A DNA stretch of 64,000 nucleotides, taken from the NCBI GenBank assembly GCA_030156945.1, contig JASGLT010000001.1, positions 62,001 through 126,000 on the forward strand, read 5' to 3'. This stretch comes from Thermococcaceae archaeon. GTDB lineage: Archaea > Methanobacteriota_B > Thermococci > Thermococcales > Thermococcaceae. The notes beneath the pieces are model-generated. The model was not told where the DNA came from. It saw nothing but the letters and a program-made list of their open reading frames with translations, and made no database searches. Shown in pieces: positions 24,580 to 33,743 of the stretch (position 1 is its first letter; each line of letters opens with the position of its first letter). Both the position numbers and the translations under genes were made by a program.

Positions 24580-24757
24580 AGTATTCCTCCTTCAGCTCTT
24601 TCCATGACTTGTCTGTCTTCAGGATGCCTTTTAGCTTTTTCATCTCTTCCCATAGAGCTTTTCTATTCCTGAGGTATTTTGCCATCTCCTCAACTTCCCG
24701 CCGGAACTCCTCTGCGTATTCCTTTGGAACTTCAACCTCAATCACAATTCTCTCCAT
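24542..24757 (-). CDS. VapB-like antitoxin
   Basis: 71 aa, highly charged and helical: MERIVIEVEVPKEYAEEFRR then REVEEMAKYLRNRKALWEEM. This N-terminal strand plus long helix is the common design of Thermococcales VapB antitoxins paired with PIN toxins. Its 3' end overlaps the start of a truncated VapC reading frame by 38 bp. With no intact toxin the antitoxin may be an orphan, retained as a DNA-binding or cross-neutralizing protein. Confidence 0.65.
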   Translation of the reverse strand: MERIVIEVEVPKEYAEEFRREVEEMAKYLRNRKALWEEMKKLKGILKTDKSWKELKEEYYEAHVGRHLRSG

Positions 24758-24811
24758 ACATTCACCACTGAAAAATAGGTTTGAAAACTTAAAAAGTTGA
24801 AAGTTGAGAAA

Positions 24812-26098
24812 CTAAAGCCTCACCACGTGGACTGAACAGGAGATGCACGGGTCGTATGCTCTAACCACCATCTCGGCGAGGAGCTTGAGCTTCTCTGGAT
24901 CGTCGTTGTAGTGCTTCTCAGCCATCATCCTCACGTGCTGCTCCATCTGGGCGAAGTTGAAGGCCGTTGGAGTGATTATGTCGGCGTAGCTGACCCTTCC
25001 GTTCTCGACCTTGAGCGCGTAAACGAGCACTCCACGCGGGGCCTCCGTTGTAGAGACGCCGAATCCGTCCCTTATCTCAACCTCGTCCCTCGGCCTTATC
25101 GGCCACTTCGCGAGGGCCTCGTCAATCAGGTCTATCGCCCTCTCCGTGAAGTAGACGAGCTCAAGCGCCTGCGCGAGGTTGTTGGCGAATGGGTTTGTAG
25201 GCCTGAGCAGGTCTTTGTGGCTCTCATAGAGCTCCTTGGCCCTTCCGTAGAGGGTATCGGCGTTGTTCACGACGCGCGAGATGGCACCGACCATGAAGGG
25301 CTTCCCGTGGTAGTGACTGTGCTTGGCGAAGCTGTGCTCAACGACGAACTCCTTTATGTGCTCCTTGTATTCCTCACTCGGGAACTCCATCCCATCCGAG
25401 GCCTTGAGGTAGTCGCCGTATATTCCATAGACTCCATTCCGCGGCTTGACCGCTATGTGGGTGATCGGCCCCTCGACTTCCTCGTACTGCTCAAGCTTCG
25501 CGAAGAGCTCGAAGGTGTACTCTGCCTTCGGAAGGGCTTCCTTAAGGCGTCTCTTCATATCCTCAAGGACGCTCTTGTCCGGGAGCTTTCCAAAGCCGCC
25601 CAAAACCGCGTTCTCCTGGTGGATGGCTCTGCTTCCGAGTTCGTCCATCATCCAGCTTCCGAGGTTCTTGAGCTCGAGGGCAATCCCTATCTCCTTCTTG
25701 TACTCGTCCACCATCTTGAGCGGGCTGGAGTAGCCCATGTAATCAGGCAGGACAAGAAGGTAGAGGTGTAGGGCGTGGCTCTCTATCATGTCGCCGATGT
25801 AGAGGACTTCCCTGAGGGCTTGGATTTCCTCGCGCGGGGTGAAGCCTACCGCCTTCTCCGCCGCTTCAACGGCAGTCAGCTTGTGGGCCGCGGAGCAGAA
25901 GGAGCATATTCTTGGGTAAATCGCTAAAGCCTCGTCGAGCTTCTTGCCGAGGGTTATGGCCTCGAAAAACCTCGGCCCCTCGATGATGTTGAGCTTGACC
26001 TCCTTCACCCCATCGTCGCCGACAACGATCTCAACGCCGCCCTTGCCCTCGACCCTCGCTATGTGGTCAACGGTGATAGGAAGATAAACGTTCTTCAT
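24812..26098 (-). CDS. hydA: cytosolic NiFe hydrogenase (sulfhydrogenase), large subunit alpha
   Basis: 428 aa. Nickel-binding motif 1 is [21 protein letters not shown] near residue 60, motif 2 is the C-terminal [13 protein letters not shown]; the residues after the last cysteine motif are the peptide removed on maturation. This group 3b enzyme uses NADPH to make hydrogen or reduces polysulfide. Last gene of the hydBGDA operon, start overlapping hydD by 4 bp. The maturation protease gene lies 1.3 kb downstream on the same strand. Confidence 0.95.
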   Translation of the reverse strand: MKNVYLPITVDHIARVEGKGGVEIVVGDDGVKEVKLNIIEGPRFFEAITLGKKLDEALAIYPRICSFCSAAHKLTAVEAAEKAVGFTPREEIQALREVLYIGDMIESHALHLYLLVLPDYMGYSSPLKMVDEYKKEIGIALELKNLGSWMMDELGSRAIHQENAVLGGFGKLPDKSVLEDMKRRLKEALPKAEYTFELFAKLEQYEEVEGPITHIAVKPRNGVYGIYGDYLKASDGMEFPSEEYKEHIKEFVVEHSFAKHSHYHGKPFMVGAISRVVNNADTLYGRAKELYESHKDLLRPTNPFANNLAQALELVYFTERAIDLIDEALAKWPIRPRDEVEIRDGFGVSTTEAPRGVLVYALKVENGRVSYADIITPTAFNFAQMEQHVRMMAEKHYNDDPEKLKLLAEMVVRAYDPCISCSVHVVRL

Positions 26099-26886
26099 TC
26101 TTTCACCTCCTGGAAGATTTTGTTAACCATCTCCTCGAGCTTCGGGTTGTGGGCGTTGAATATCTTCATGCGCTCTATTATCTCCTCCTTGGTGTAGCCC
26201 TTCTCCTTGAACGTCTTGGCGAGGGAGTCGAACCAGGCAACGTCGTAGCCTATCGCTCCGCGGCAACCAATGCAGGCAACGTTAAATGCTGGGCATCTCG
26301 CGTCGCAGCCAGCCCTCGTTATCGGGCCGAGGCAGGGCTCGCCCCTCTCAATGAGGACGCAGGTGTTGCCCCTGAGCCTGCACTCCAAGCAGACTGGATA
26401 GTCAATGTCCTCGGGCCACGAGCCAACGAGGAAGGTTCCTATGGCATAGAGGAAGTCCCTCTTCTCAGGCGGGCAGCCGTAGAGCCTGTAGTCCACCTTG
26501 ATGTACTCCTCAACGGGCTTGGCCATCCTAGGCTGGAACTTCACCTTTCCGTCGCCGTAAACGGTCTTCCAGAGCTCGTCGAGGGGCTTGTCCGTCCAGC
26601 TCTGCACTCCCCCCTGGGTGGCGCAGGCTCCCACCGCAACAACTATCTTGGACTTCTCGCGAACTTCCTTGACAAGCTCGACCTCTTCCTCCGTTGAGAC
26701 GCTCCCTTCGATGAAGGCTATGTCAACGGGCTCTACCTCCTTGCTGTCCCTCTCAAGCATGTACCAGCAGACGATTTCCGCGTTAGGGATGAGCTGGAGT
26801 ATCTCGTCCATCATCGCAAACTGGAGCTGGCAGCCGTAGCACGAGGTCAGAGCGTAAAACCCAATCCTTATCTTCTTCTCGCTCAT
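26095..26886 (-). CDS. hydD: cytosolic NiFe hydrogenase, small subunit delta
   Basis: About 263 aa from the ATG at 26886 ([20 protein letters not shown]), with GAGGTGATGG upstream. Cysteines for the proximal and further 4Fe4S clusters appear in [28 protein letters not shown] and the C-terminal set [29 protein letters not shown] and CIGCRGAI. It carries electrons between the NiFe site in HydA and the diaphorase part (HydB/HydG). Cotranscribed with overlaps or short gaps on both sides. Confidence 0.94.
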   Translation of the reverse strand: MSEKKIRIGFYALTSCYGCQLQFAMMDEILQLIPNAEIVCWYMLERDSKEVEPVDIAFIEGSVSTEEEVELVKEVREKSKIVVAVGACATQGGVQSWTDKPLDELWKTVYGDGKVKFQPRMAKPVEEYIKVDYRLYGCPPEKRDFLYAIGTFLVGSWPEDIDYPVCLECRLRGNTCVLIERGEPCLGPITRAGCDARCPAFNVACIGCRGAIGYDVAWFDSLAKTFKEKGYTKEEIIERMKIFNAHNPKLEEMVNKIFQEVKE

Positions 26887-26896
26887 CTCCATCACC

Positions 26897-27784
26897 TCAG
26901 TCGAGCAGGCCCGGTGTTGATATTATGTCGAAGTATCCGAAGACAGGCCCGTCTTTGCAGATGTACTTCCAGCTCGTGCTCGTTCCGACGTTGCAGTGGC
27001 CGCACTTGCCAATTCCGCACTTCATCTTCCTCTCAAGGGTCACGTAGATGTTCTCCGGCCGGTAGCCGTAGTTGATCAGGGACTCAAAGACGGCCTTGTA
27101 CATCCTCGGCGGACCGCAGATTGCCACTGCCGTCTTCTTCGGGTTCGTGTTTGCCTCGGGAATGAAGTTCTGAGGCCTGCCTTTTCTTCCTGGCCAGTCC
27201 GGATCACGCGTAACGCTCTGGATTATCTTGACGTTCTCAGCCTCAGCTAAGTCCTTCATAGCCTCAAGCTCCTTATAGAAGAGCAGGTCTTTGCCATACC
27301 TTGCCGTGTTGATGAAGGTTATGTTGCCGTACTTCCAGCGGTTGTCCATGGCATACAAGAAGACGCTCCTGAGCGGTGCAGTTCCAAGGCCCGCCGCTAT
27401 GAGGAGGAGATCCATTCCCTCCCACTCGTCAACAGGGAAGCCGTTTCCGTAGGGGCCGCGGACGAGGACTGTATCTCCAGGCTTGAGGCGGTGAACAACA
27501 GTGGTCACCCTTCCAGCCTTCCTGATGCACAGCTCGAAGAAACCCTTCCTCATCGCTGAGGAGCAGATGCTTATCGGAACCTCGCCGACGCCGGGGATGG
27601 TGAGCTGGACGAACTGCCCCGGCCTGAAGGTCCAGTTTTCTGCTAAATTGGGATCCTCAAAGCGGAACAGGAAGAGCTTTTCCGTCTCCGTGAGGTCATA
27701 AACCTTGAGCACCTTAGCTTTGTGGAGGGCGTAGGGGTTCTCCTCGGGCATCATTATCTCCTTCGGGAGGATGAGCTCGCTCAT
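26897..27784 (-). CDS. hydG: cytosolic NiFe hydrogenase, gamma subunit (FAD/NAD(P)-binding)
   Basis: 295 aa. Ferredoxin-reductase fold: FAD-binding [20 protein letters not shown], nucleotide-binding [20 protein letters not shown], and [15 protein letters not shown]. The C-terminal [12 protein letters not shown] with a following cysteine binds the 2Fe2S cluster. It moves electrons between NADP(H) and the FeS chain of the hydrogenase. Start at 27784 overlaps hydB by 4 bp. Confidence 0.94.
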   Translation of the reverse strand: MSELILPKEIMMPEENPYALHKAKVLKVYDLTETEKLFLFRFEDPNLAENWTFRPGQFVQLTIPGVGEVPISICSSAMRKGFFELCIRKAGRVTTVVHRLKPGDTVLVRGPYGNGFPVDEWEGMDLLLIAAGLGTAPLRSVFLYAMDNRWKYGNITFINTARYGKDLLFYKELEAMKDLAEAENVKIIQSVTRDPDWPGRKGRPQNFIPEANTNPKKTAVAICGPPRMYKAVFESLINYGYRPENIYVTLERKMKCGIGKCGHCNVGTSTSWKYICKDGPVFGYFDIISTPGLLD

Positions 27785-28884
27785 ATGTCCTCACCCCTTA
27801 TCCCGGTCGCGTAGGCAAAGCCCCTCTTCGGAATCTCCTCACTCAACTCTGGCGGGCAGGACTTCTCCTCAAGCCCCATGATCGTCCTCAGGTTCCTCAC
27901 GAAGCTTATGCCAGCGGGGCAGAAGTAGGTGCACCTTCCGCAGCCGACGCAGTAGCTCAGGCCGAGCTTCTCGTTGTAAGAGTTCTTACAGAGGTAGCGG
28001 TTCCTGAAGCGGTCTTTCTTCGTCGGCCTGAAGTTGTGGTTTCCAGCGACCAGACCGTGACTCCTGAACTGGCATGAATCCCAGCGCCTCTCGCGGTAGC
28101 CGGTGTTCCCGTCGAGGTTGACTATGTCCTGCACCTCATAGCAACGGCAGGTGGGGCAGGTGGTGTTGCAGATTCCACAGGCGAGGCATATATCGCTCTG
28201 TTCGTCCCACATCGGGTGCTCCATCTCGAGCTCAAGGAGGTAGCGCAGGTTGCCCCAGTCCTCGTGGTACTTGAAAGCCTGAGCGCGCTTGTTCTCAAAG
28301 TCCCTGAAGTTGCAGATGTCCTCGGTGGTTACCTCCTCGAAGAGCTTGATGTTCTTGTCAACTATCCTGTGGCCCGTCGGTGAGCCGACCCTGACGAGCC
28401 AGCCGTCGGGGAGCTCGTGGAGGAAGAGGTCGAAGCCGTCATCCGCGAAATCGGTCTCCCTCAGGTTGCAGAAGCAGTACTCATCCGGCATGCAGCTTAT
28501 GCCGATGATTACCCCCTTCTCGCGCCTCACCTTATAGTACTTGTCCGGGAGCTCGTCGAGGTATATTGTGTCCATTATCTTGAGGCCAAAGATGTCGCAG
28601 GCGTGGACTCCGAAGACCACGAAGGGCTCAACGTCCTCGAGGGTTTCCCTGTATTCGGCATCCTTTATGCTGAACTCGAAGAGCTTCTCCCTCGGCTGGA
28701 AGAAGAACTTCTTCGGTGGCATTATCGTTCTGTTGTAGTGGAACTCAACTTTCCTTACGTCGTCTATCTCCCTGAAGTCGTAGAACTTCTCCGAAATCTT
28801 CACGGGGGCGTAGAGCCTGCCCCACTCCTTCAAACGCTCAAGGAATGTGTACGTGTTCTCCTTCGGGAGCTTAACGTATCTCAA
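27781..28884 (-). CDS. hydB: cytosolic NiFe hydrogenase, beta subunit (4Fe4S)
   Basis: About 367 aa starting at TTG 28884, giving (M)[17 protein letters not shown] as in characterized relatives; GGAGGTGG lies 7 bp upstream, and the longer ORF-track start is rejected. Two ferredoxin-type motifs, [18 protein letters not shown] and [14 protein letters not shown], bind 4Fe4S clusters. First gene of the hydBGDA operon, divergent from mbhA; the shared 305-bp upstream region holds the SurR-like sites. Confidence 0.93.
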   Translation of the reverse strand: MRYVKLPKENTYTFLERLKEWGRLYAPVKISEKFYDFREIDDVRKVEFHYNRTIMPPKKFFFQPREKLFEFSIKDAEYRETLEDVEPFVVFGVHACDIFGLKIMDTIYLDELPDKYYKVRREKGVIIGISCMPDEYCFCNLRETDFADDGFDLFLHELPDGWLVRVGSPTGHRIVDKNIKLFEEVTTEDICNFRDFENKRAQAFKYHEDWGNLRYLLELEMEHPMWDEQSDICLACGICNTTCPTCRCYEVQDIVNLDGNTGYRERRWDSCQFRSHGLVAGNHNFRPTKKDRFRNRYLCKNSYNEKLGLSYCVGCGRCTYFCPAGISFVRNLRTIMGLEEKSCPPELSEEIPKRGFAYATGIRGEDI

Positions 28885-28989
28885 CCTCACCACCTCCAAT
28901 GAACATAAACATGCATGTGCCCATTTCCGTTCCCTCACTCCCCGTTAGGCTTAAGGGCTAAAAAAGCGTTTTTTAACCCGAAAATTCTA

Positions 28990-29000
28990 AACCAAAGGTT
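28990..29000. promoter_or_regulatory. partial SurR site AACn5GTT, hyd side
   Basis: AAC-CAAAG-GTT, the AACn5GTT part of the SurR motif, forms with 29062-29073 a 12-bp perfect inverted repeat (AAACCAAAGGTT and AACCTTTGGTTT) about 61 bp apart. It lies roughly 30 bp before the presumed hyd TATA region. The third half-site is degenerate (TAG instead of AAC). Confidence 0.45.
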
Positions 29001-29055
29001 CAATAGCACTTTTAGGCTGACCTAACTTTTGTTGTCTTTTTGAGTTGTCCTAAGG

Positions 29056-29072
29056 GTTGTAAACCTTTGGTT
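29056..29072 (+). promoter_or_regulatory. extended SurR binding motif GTTn3AACn5GTT
   Basis: GTT-GTA-AAC-CTTTG-GTT matches every fixed base of the extended motif known for SurR, the redox-sensing regulator that activates hydrogenase genes and represses sulfur-response genes in Pyrococcus furiosus. It sits about 50-60 bp upstream of the mbh TATA-like GCGTTTTAAGC (near 29124), a good position for an activator, and upstream of hydB on the other strand. Confidence 0.7.
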
Positions 29073-29189
29073 TAAAACAGGCTGTTTGATACTTCCTTTT
29101 GCCAAACAAAAGCTTGGGAAAAGCGTTTTAAGCAGAATGAGAAATCGGAAGTGAGGGGTACTAAAAATGTCTTATCTGGAGGTGGTAGT

Positions 29190-29693
29190 TTGCCGTTCAT
29201 AGTGGCGTTCCTCTTTGCGTACATCGTGTGGTTGCTCTTAACAGCGGGAAGCAACGGACTGCTGTGGAGCACGGAAGAGCTAGTGGCCGGACTGATATTT
29301 GCGGCAATAATCGGCTATGCGACGAAGGACATTGTGGGTGAAAACTCAACTCGCTTCCTGAACCCGGTGAAGTGGCTCGGCTTCATAGCCTATGCACCTG
29401 TTCTCTTCTGGGGCATGGTAAAGGCCAACTTTGACGTCGCTTACAGGGTCATAACGGGAAAAATAAGGCCTGGAATAGTCCGCGTCCCTGTTGACCTTGA
29501 AAACGACGCCCAGTACACAATCCTCAGCAACTCAATCACCCTCACCCCTGGAACCCTAACAGTTGAAGCCGATCCTGAAGAAAAGGCGCTCTACGTTCAC
29601 TGGATTAACGTGCCGAAGGGCCTTGAGAGGCCCGAAAGCTCGGAGCCAGTTACGGGGCCCTTTGAAAAGTGGGCAAGGAGGCTGGGAAGATGA
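29190..29693 (+). CDS. mbhA: membrane-bound hydrogenase subunit A (MnhE-like)
   Basis: About 167 aa starting at TTG 29190 (LPFIVAFLFAYIVWLLL), 6-7 bp after GGAGGTGG; the ORF-track start at 29151 has no ribosome site. Two to three helices, then the MnhE-type soluble tail YTILSNSITLTPGTLTVEAD. It belongs to the Mrp antiporter-like module that converts the redox energy of hydrogen evolution to a sodium gradient. First gene of mbhA-N. Confidence 0.9.
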   Translation: MPFIVAFLFAYIVWLLLTAGSNGLLWSTEELVAGLIFAAIIGYATKDIVGENSTRFLNPVKWLGFIAYAPVLFWGMVKANFDVAYRVITGKIRPGIVRVPVDLENDAQYTILSNSITLTPGTLTVEADPEEKALYVHWINVPKGLERPESSEPVTGPFEKWARRLGR

Positions 29694-29947
29694 TGGCATT
29701 CTTCTACGCGATGGTTCTCGTTGGGATAGCAGGTCTAATCTCGGTGCTAAGGCTCATACTCGGGCCAACAGTTCCCGACAGGGTAGTCGGCGTTGACACT
29801 CTCAACACGCTCGTCGTCGCGGGCATGGTTCTTCTCGGAGCGGCCTACGACAGGACAATCTACATCGACATCGCAATAGTCTATGCCCTTCTGAGCTACA
29901 TAGGCACGCTGGTGATAGCGAAGTACCTCCAGGGGGGATTGGCATGA
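29690..29947 (+). CDS. mbhB: membrane-bound hydrogenase subunit B (MnhF-like)
   Basis: 85 aa from the ATG at 29690 (MMAFFYAMVLVGIAGL), overlapping the mbhA stop. Three helices with the MnhF-type loop RLILGPTVPDRVVGVDTLNT between helices 1 and 2. Part of the antiporter-like membrane arm. Confidence 0.9.
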   Translation: MMAFFYAMVLVGIAGLISVLRLILGPTVPDRVVGVDTLNTLVVAGMVLLGAAYDRTIYIDIAIVYALLSYIGTLVIAKYLQGGLA

Positions 29948-30315
29948 ACTACGTTGAGACGCTCATTTACATCTTCCTCGGAATAAGCGTGGCCTTCAAC
30001 CTTCTCGGAAGCTTCGCGCTCCTCCGCTTCCCCGACGTTTACACGAGGCTCCACGGCGCTACCAAGTGCACGACCTTCGGGACGATCTTCGCGGTTTTTG
30101 CAGTCGTTACCCATGCCCTCTACCAGCTCCACAGGACAGGGGACTCCAAGTACCTCCAGATGGCCCTCCACAGCTTCATCGCCCTCATAGCGCTCCTCCT
30201 GACCAACCCGACGGGAGCGCACGCGATAGCTAAGGCTGCACACCTCAGCGGGGTGAAGCCGGTTAGGGCGGTTGTTGATGCCTACGAGGAGAAGCTCGGG
30301 GGTGGTTCCGAATGA
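29944..30315 (+). CDS. mbhC: membrane-bound hydrogenase subunit C (MnhG-like)
   Basis: 123 aa, three helices. The segment LLGSFALLRFPDVYTRLHGATKCTTFG is the MnhG/PhaG signature. ATGA overlaps on both sides tie it to mbhB and mbhD. Antiporter-like arm. Confidence 0.9.
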   Translation: MNYVETLIYIFLGISVAFNLLGSFALLRFPDVYTRLHGATKCTTFGTIFAVFAVVTHALYQLHRTGDSKYLQMALHSFIALIALLLTNPTGAHAIAKAAHLSGVKPVRAVVDAYEEKLGGGSE

Positions 30316-30578
30316 ACGCCGTTGACCTTGACATGCTCATCCAGGCCATAATCCTCTTAGGAGTGCTCATCACGGCCTACCTTACGATACGCTACCGCGA
30401 CCTTCTGTCTGCTGCTTTAGCCTCGGCAGCGATGAGCCTCCTGCTCAGCCTTGAGTTCTACACCCTGCACGCGCCGGACGTTGCCATAGCCGAGGCTGCC
30501 GTTGGAGCGGGCGTTGTTACTGCCGTGGTTGTTTACGGCATCGCGAAGACTGAAAGGTGGGAGAGTGAGGCACCATGA
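30312..30578 (+). CDS. mbhD: membrane-bound hydrogenase subunit D
   Basis: 88 aa, three helices, with the motif YTLHAPDVAIAEAAVGAGVV typical of the DUF4040/MnhB-related subunit that is part of fused MnhA proteins in bacteria. ATGA-coupled to neighbours. Confidence 0.9.
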   Translation: MNAVDLDMLIQAIILLGVLITAYLTIRYRDLLSAALASAAMSLLLSLEFYTLHAPDVAIAEAAVGAGVVTAVVVYGIAKTERWESEAP

Positions 30579-30871
30579 AGAGAACCTTAGCTTATCTGTC
30601 GCTCCTGTTCATACTCGGTGCGCTCCTCTACATAGCGAACCCCAACTACGGCCTTAAATTCGGGCCTGGCGGAGAAGACTGGCTGAAGTACCGCTACACC
30701 GACAACTACTACATCGAGCACGGTGTTGAGGAAGTCGGAGGAACAAACATCGTCACCGACATCGTGTTCGACTACCGTGGCTACGATACACTTGGAGAGG
30801 CAACCGTTCTCTTCACGGCCATAGCTGGTGCAGTTGCCCTTCTAAGGCCCTGGAGGAGGGATGAGGAATGA
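30575..30871 (+). CDS. mbhE: membrane-bound hydrogenase subunit E
   Basis: 98 aa, a helix at each end and a polar middle. TNIVTDIVFDYRGYDTLGEA is the conserved MbhE/MnhA C-terminal motif seen in Mrp modules. ATGA-coupled to mbhD and mbhF. Confidence 0.9.
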   Translation: MKRTLAYLSLLFILGALLYIANPNYGLKFGPGGEDWLKYRYTDNYYIEHGVEEVGGTNIVTDIVFDYRGYDTLGEATVLFTAIAGAVALLRPWRRDEE

Positions 30872-31317
30872 ACGACTTCGACATGGGAGTGATCGTTAGG
30901 ACTGCCGCTAGGGCTACGATACCGCTCATCGGGATATTCGGAGCCTACGTTGTCATGCACGGCCACCTAACCCCCGGTGGCGGCTTCCAAGGGGGAGCTA
31001 CCATAGCTGGAGCCGGAATCCTGTTCCTGATAGCCTTTGGATTAGGCGAGATGAAAAAGCGCTACAACAAGCACCTTTACTCTGCCCTCGAAGGAGTCGG
31101 CGGCCTCGTCTTCCTTGGTGCGGCGATGCTGGGTATAGGAACGGCCTTCTTCTACAATACCCTCTGGCACAACGGCCCGTTCTTCAACGGAAAGCCAGGG
31201 ACTCTGCTCTCAGCCGGATTCCTGCCGATAATGAACCTCGCAGTTGGACTGAAGGTCTTTACCGGCCTCGTTAGTGCCCTAACGGCAATAGCCCTCTGGA
31301 GGAGGTGGAAGTCTTGA
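30868..31317 (+). CDS. mbhF: membrane-bound hydrogenase subunit F (MnhB-like)
   Basis: 149 aa, four helices. GHLTPGGGFQGGATIAGAGI is the MnhB signature. Antiporter-like arm; overlaps mbhG by 4 bp if mbhG starts at TTG 31314. Confidence 0.92.
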   Translation: MNDFDMGVIVRTAARATIPLIGIFGAYVVMHGHLTPGGGFQGGATIAGAGILFLIAFGLGEMKKRYNKHLYSALEGVGGLVFLGAAMLGIGTAFFYNTLWHNGPFFNGKPGTLLSAGFLPIMNLAVGLKVFTGLVSALTAIALWRRWKS

Positions 31318-31673
31318 TTCAGTTCCAGTTCATAGTTGCGTTCCTTATGATAGCCCTCGGAATCTACGCTTTCCTCGCGAAGAGGAACCTGCTCAAGCTC
31401 GTGTTGGCGCTGAACATAATAGACTCTGGAATTCACCTGCTCCTCATCAGCTTGGGTTACAGGATGGAGCTCAACGAAGTCCCGACCGCTCCAATCTACA
31501 CGGGCTACGAGACGCTCAAAAGCCCGATGGTCGGCCCGCTGCCGCAGGCGCTCGTCCTCACGAGCATAGTCATCGGCGTCTGTGTGCTCTCCCTCGCGGT
31601 TGCCCTGACGATAAACGCCTACCGCCACTACGGAACCCTTGACGTGAGAGCCCTGAGGAGGTTGAGGGGATGA
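31314..31673 (+). CDS. mbhG: membrane-bound hydrogenase subunit G (MnhC/NuoK-like)
   Basis: About 119 aa, three helices, starting at TTG 31314 (LIQFQFIVAFLMIALG) after GGAGGTGG; the ORF-track GTG at 31305 lies within that ribosome site. The NuoK-like motif LALNIIDSGIHLLLIS and the glutamate-poor first helix identify MnhC type. ATGA overlap with mbhH. Confidence 0.9.
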   Translation: MIQFQFIVAFLMIALGIYAFLAKRNLLKLVLALNIIDSGIHLLLISLGYRMELNEVPTAPIYTGYETLKSPMVGPLPQALVLTSIVIGVCVLSLAVALTINAYRHYGTLDVRALRRLRG

Positions 31674-33211
31674 ACGGCGAGACGATCTTACCCTACCTGA
31701 TTATCGTCCCGCTCTTCGGAGCGTTCTCAATGCCCATAATCAGCCTTGCAGGAAGGAAGGCCAGAGAAGCGTGGGCAGTTATTATCTCTGGAATAACTCT
31801 CCTAGTCGGCTCCGCGGTCTTCCATTCAGTCTATGAAAACGGCCCGATGCTCTACACCCTCGGCGCCAAGAGCCCGTTCGGCAAGGCTAACTTCCCGGTC
31901 AGGATAGTCTGGGAGGTTGACCTGCTCTCAGCTTTAATGGTGCTCATGGTGACCCTCGTCGCGTTCCTAGCGGTGCTCTACTCGCTCGGCTACATGAAGC
32001 ACGACACGGGTCTGGACAAGTACTACACCCTAATCCTGATCCTCGAACTCGGAATGCTGGGCATAGCGATAACCGGCGACCTCTTCAACTTCTACGTCTT
32101 CCTGGAGATAATGAGTATAGCCAGCTATGCCCTCGTCGCCTTCAGGAACGACACGTGGGAGGGCATCGAGGCTGGCATAAAGTACATGTTCGTCGGCTCG
32201 ATAGCGAGCTCGCTCGTCCTCCTCGGGATAGCGCTCCTCTACGGCCAGTACGGGACGCTGACGATGGGCTACCTCGCGGTCAAGATCGCCCAGAATCCAA
32301 CTGTAGTGGCTAAGGTGGCTTTAGCATTTTTCATAGCGGGTCTGCTCTTCAAGAGCGGTGCATCGCCGGTGCACATGTGGCTGGCCGATGCCCACCCGGC
32401 GGCACCGAGCTCAATCTCGGCTATGCTTTCAGGCCTGGTCATCAAGATAGGCGGTGTCTACGCCCTGGCGAGGATACTCTTCAGCATCTACGGATCTAGT
32501 GTGAACATGAAGACCGTCGGCTGGGTGATCATAATTTTCGCCTGCATAACCCTCATCGTCGGCAACGCGATGGCGGTAATACAGACCGATATGAAGCGCC
32601 TTCTGGCCTACTCCTCCGTCGGGCAGATAGGCTACATCCTCCTCGGCATCGGAATAGGCTTAGCGGCCTATGGAAGCAGAACTGGAGATATTGCCCTCGC
32701 TGGAGCGATATACCACACCTTCAACCACGCCCTCATGAAGGCCCTCCTCTTCCTCATAGCTGGAGCGGTTATACACGAACTTGGAACTAGGAACCTCAAC
32801 GAGCTTAGCGGTTTGGCCAAGACCATGCCAAAAACAACGTTCGCATTCCTCATTGGCGCTGCCGCGATAGTTGGACTGCCGCCGCTGAACGGCTTCGCGA
32901 GCAAGTGGCTCATCTACGAGAGCTCCGCAATGTTCAACCCGATACTTGCAACAATAGCCGTTATAGGAACGGCCTTCTGTACCGCGGCCTACGTTAGGGT
33001 TCTCTACACGTTCTTCGGAAAGCCGAGCGAGAAGGTCATGAACGCCAGAGACCCGGATGCGACCATGCTCTGGCCGATGATAATCCTGGCTTTGGCAATA
33101 ATCGTCATGGGGCTCTTCCCGTGGCAGATAAGCGATAAGGTCATGATTCCAGTGGCTAAGGCCCTAGAAAACCAGCTTGGATACATAGCAACACTGATGG
33201 GAGGTGCTTGA
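31670..33211 (+). CDS. mbhH: membrane-bound hydrogenase subunit H (MnhD/NuoN-like ion-pumping subunit)
   Basis: 513 aa, about fourteen helices, the antiporter-like ion-translocating subunit. Conserved charged residues appear in YVFLEIMSIASYALVAF (glutamate in helix 5), GLLFKSGASPVHMWLADAHP (lysine in helix 7) and YHTFNHALMKALLFL. Homologous to MnhD and complex I NuoL/M/N. Longest gene of the operon. Confidence 0.95.
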   Translation: MNGETILPYLIIVPLFGAFSMPIISLAGRKAREAWAVIISGITLLVGSAVFHSVYENGPMLYTLGAKSPFGKANFPVRIVWEVDLLSALMVLMVTLVAFLAVLYSLGYMKHDTGLDKYYTLILILELGMLGIAITGDLFNFYVFLEIMSIASYALVAFRNDTWEGIEAGIKYMFVGSIASSLVLLGIALLYGQYGTLTMGYLAVKIAQNPTVVAKVALAFFIAGLLFKSGASPVHMWLADAHPAAPSSISAMLSGLVIKIGGVYALARILFSIYGSSVNMKTVGWVIIIFACITLIVGNAMAVIQTDMKRLLAYSSVGQIGYILLGIGIGLAAYGSRTGDIALAGAIYHTFNHALMKALLFLIAGAVIHELGTRNLNELSGLAKTMPKTTFAFLIGAAAIVGLPPLNGFASKWLIYESSAMFNPILATIAVIGTAFCTAAYVRVLYTFFGKPSEKVMNARDPDATMLWPMIILALAIIVMGLFPWQISDKVMIPVAKALENQLGYIATLMGGA

Positions 33212-33212
33212 A

Positions 33213-33560
33213 ATGTTAGGGTACTGGGACGCTCTCTACTTTGTCTTCGTCTTTATCATTGGCCTGATCCTGGCTTATCTGCTCGACAAGTGGGCCAAGA
33301 GAAGCGGAATGGGAACGAGGGAAACCGGAGATGGGACGAAGATATTCATCAGCGGCGAAGATCCGGACAGGATAATTCCCGGCTTCGAGCACCTTGAGGG
33401 TAACTACACAGGAAGGAACGTCATGTGGGGTCTAACCTACGCCCTCAAGAACTTCTTCGCCGTGCTCAGGAGAGACCACACAGGCCTGCTCACCGACTAT
33501 GCGAGCTACTTGGTGATAACGACGGCCTTCGTGCTCGGTGTTCTGTTAATCTGGGGGTGA
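33213..33560 (+). CDS. mbhI: membrane-bound hydrogenase subunit I
   Basis: 115 aa from the ATG at 33213 (MLGYWDALYFVFVFIIGL) after GGGAGGTG; the ORF track begins 9 bp earlier. One helix at each end and a soluble middle (TKIFISGEDPDRIIPGF). It bridges the antiporter arm to the hydrogenase arm. It ends LIWG-stop, and the same LIWG-stop coding sequence recurs 177 bp later at the end of the inserted element, so the next gene is displaced from its usual close position. Confidence 0.9.
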   Translation: MLGYWDALYFVFVFIIGLILAYLLDKWAKRSGMGTRETGDGTKIFISGEDPDRIIPGFEHLEGNYTGRNVMWGLTYALKNFFAVLRRDHTGLLTDYASYLVITTAFVLGVLLIWG

Positions 33561-33737
33561 ATGAGGGTGAAGCAACTTGATGAGGTTCGCATTCACTTCC
33601 CGTCCGAAGAACGGACCAAACGTGCGAACATTAAAAATGGTGCCAGTATGGGCCACTCTCGCTGGAAAGAAGAGGGTTTTGAGAGTGAAAATGTTTCCGC
33701 GAGCGCTTTGCGAAGCAAAGGGCTCATATGGGGGTGA
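33561..33737 (+). mobile_element. 177-bp insertion between mbhI and mbhJ, hairpin-element relative
   Basis: The 9-mer TGGGGGTGA occurs at 33552-33560 (end of mbhI) and again at 33729-33737, exactly 177 bp later, as a target-duplication-like pair. Between them lies non-mbh sequence containing a hairpin (AGCGCTTTGCGAAGCAAAG region) and the 16-mer TGCGAAGCAAAGGGCT (33709-33724) shared with 802-817. The unit is open as a 58-codon frame from the ATG at 33561 to its own LIWG-stop, but the composition is not protein-like. The right edge restores a GGGGGTGAGG ribosome site for mbhJ. No transposase; if mobile it is non-autonomous. Confidence 0.6.
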
Positions 33738-33743
33738 GGTAAG

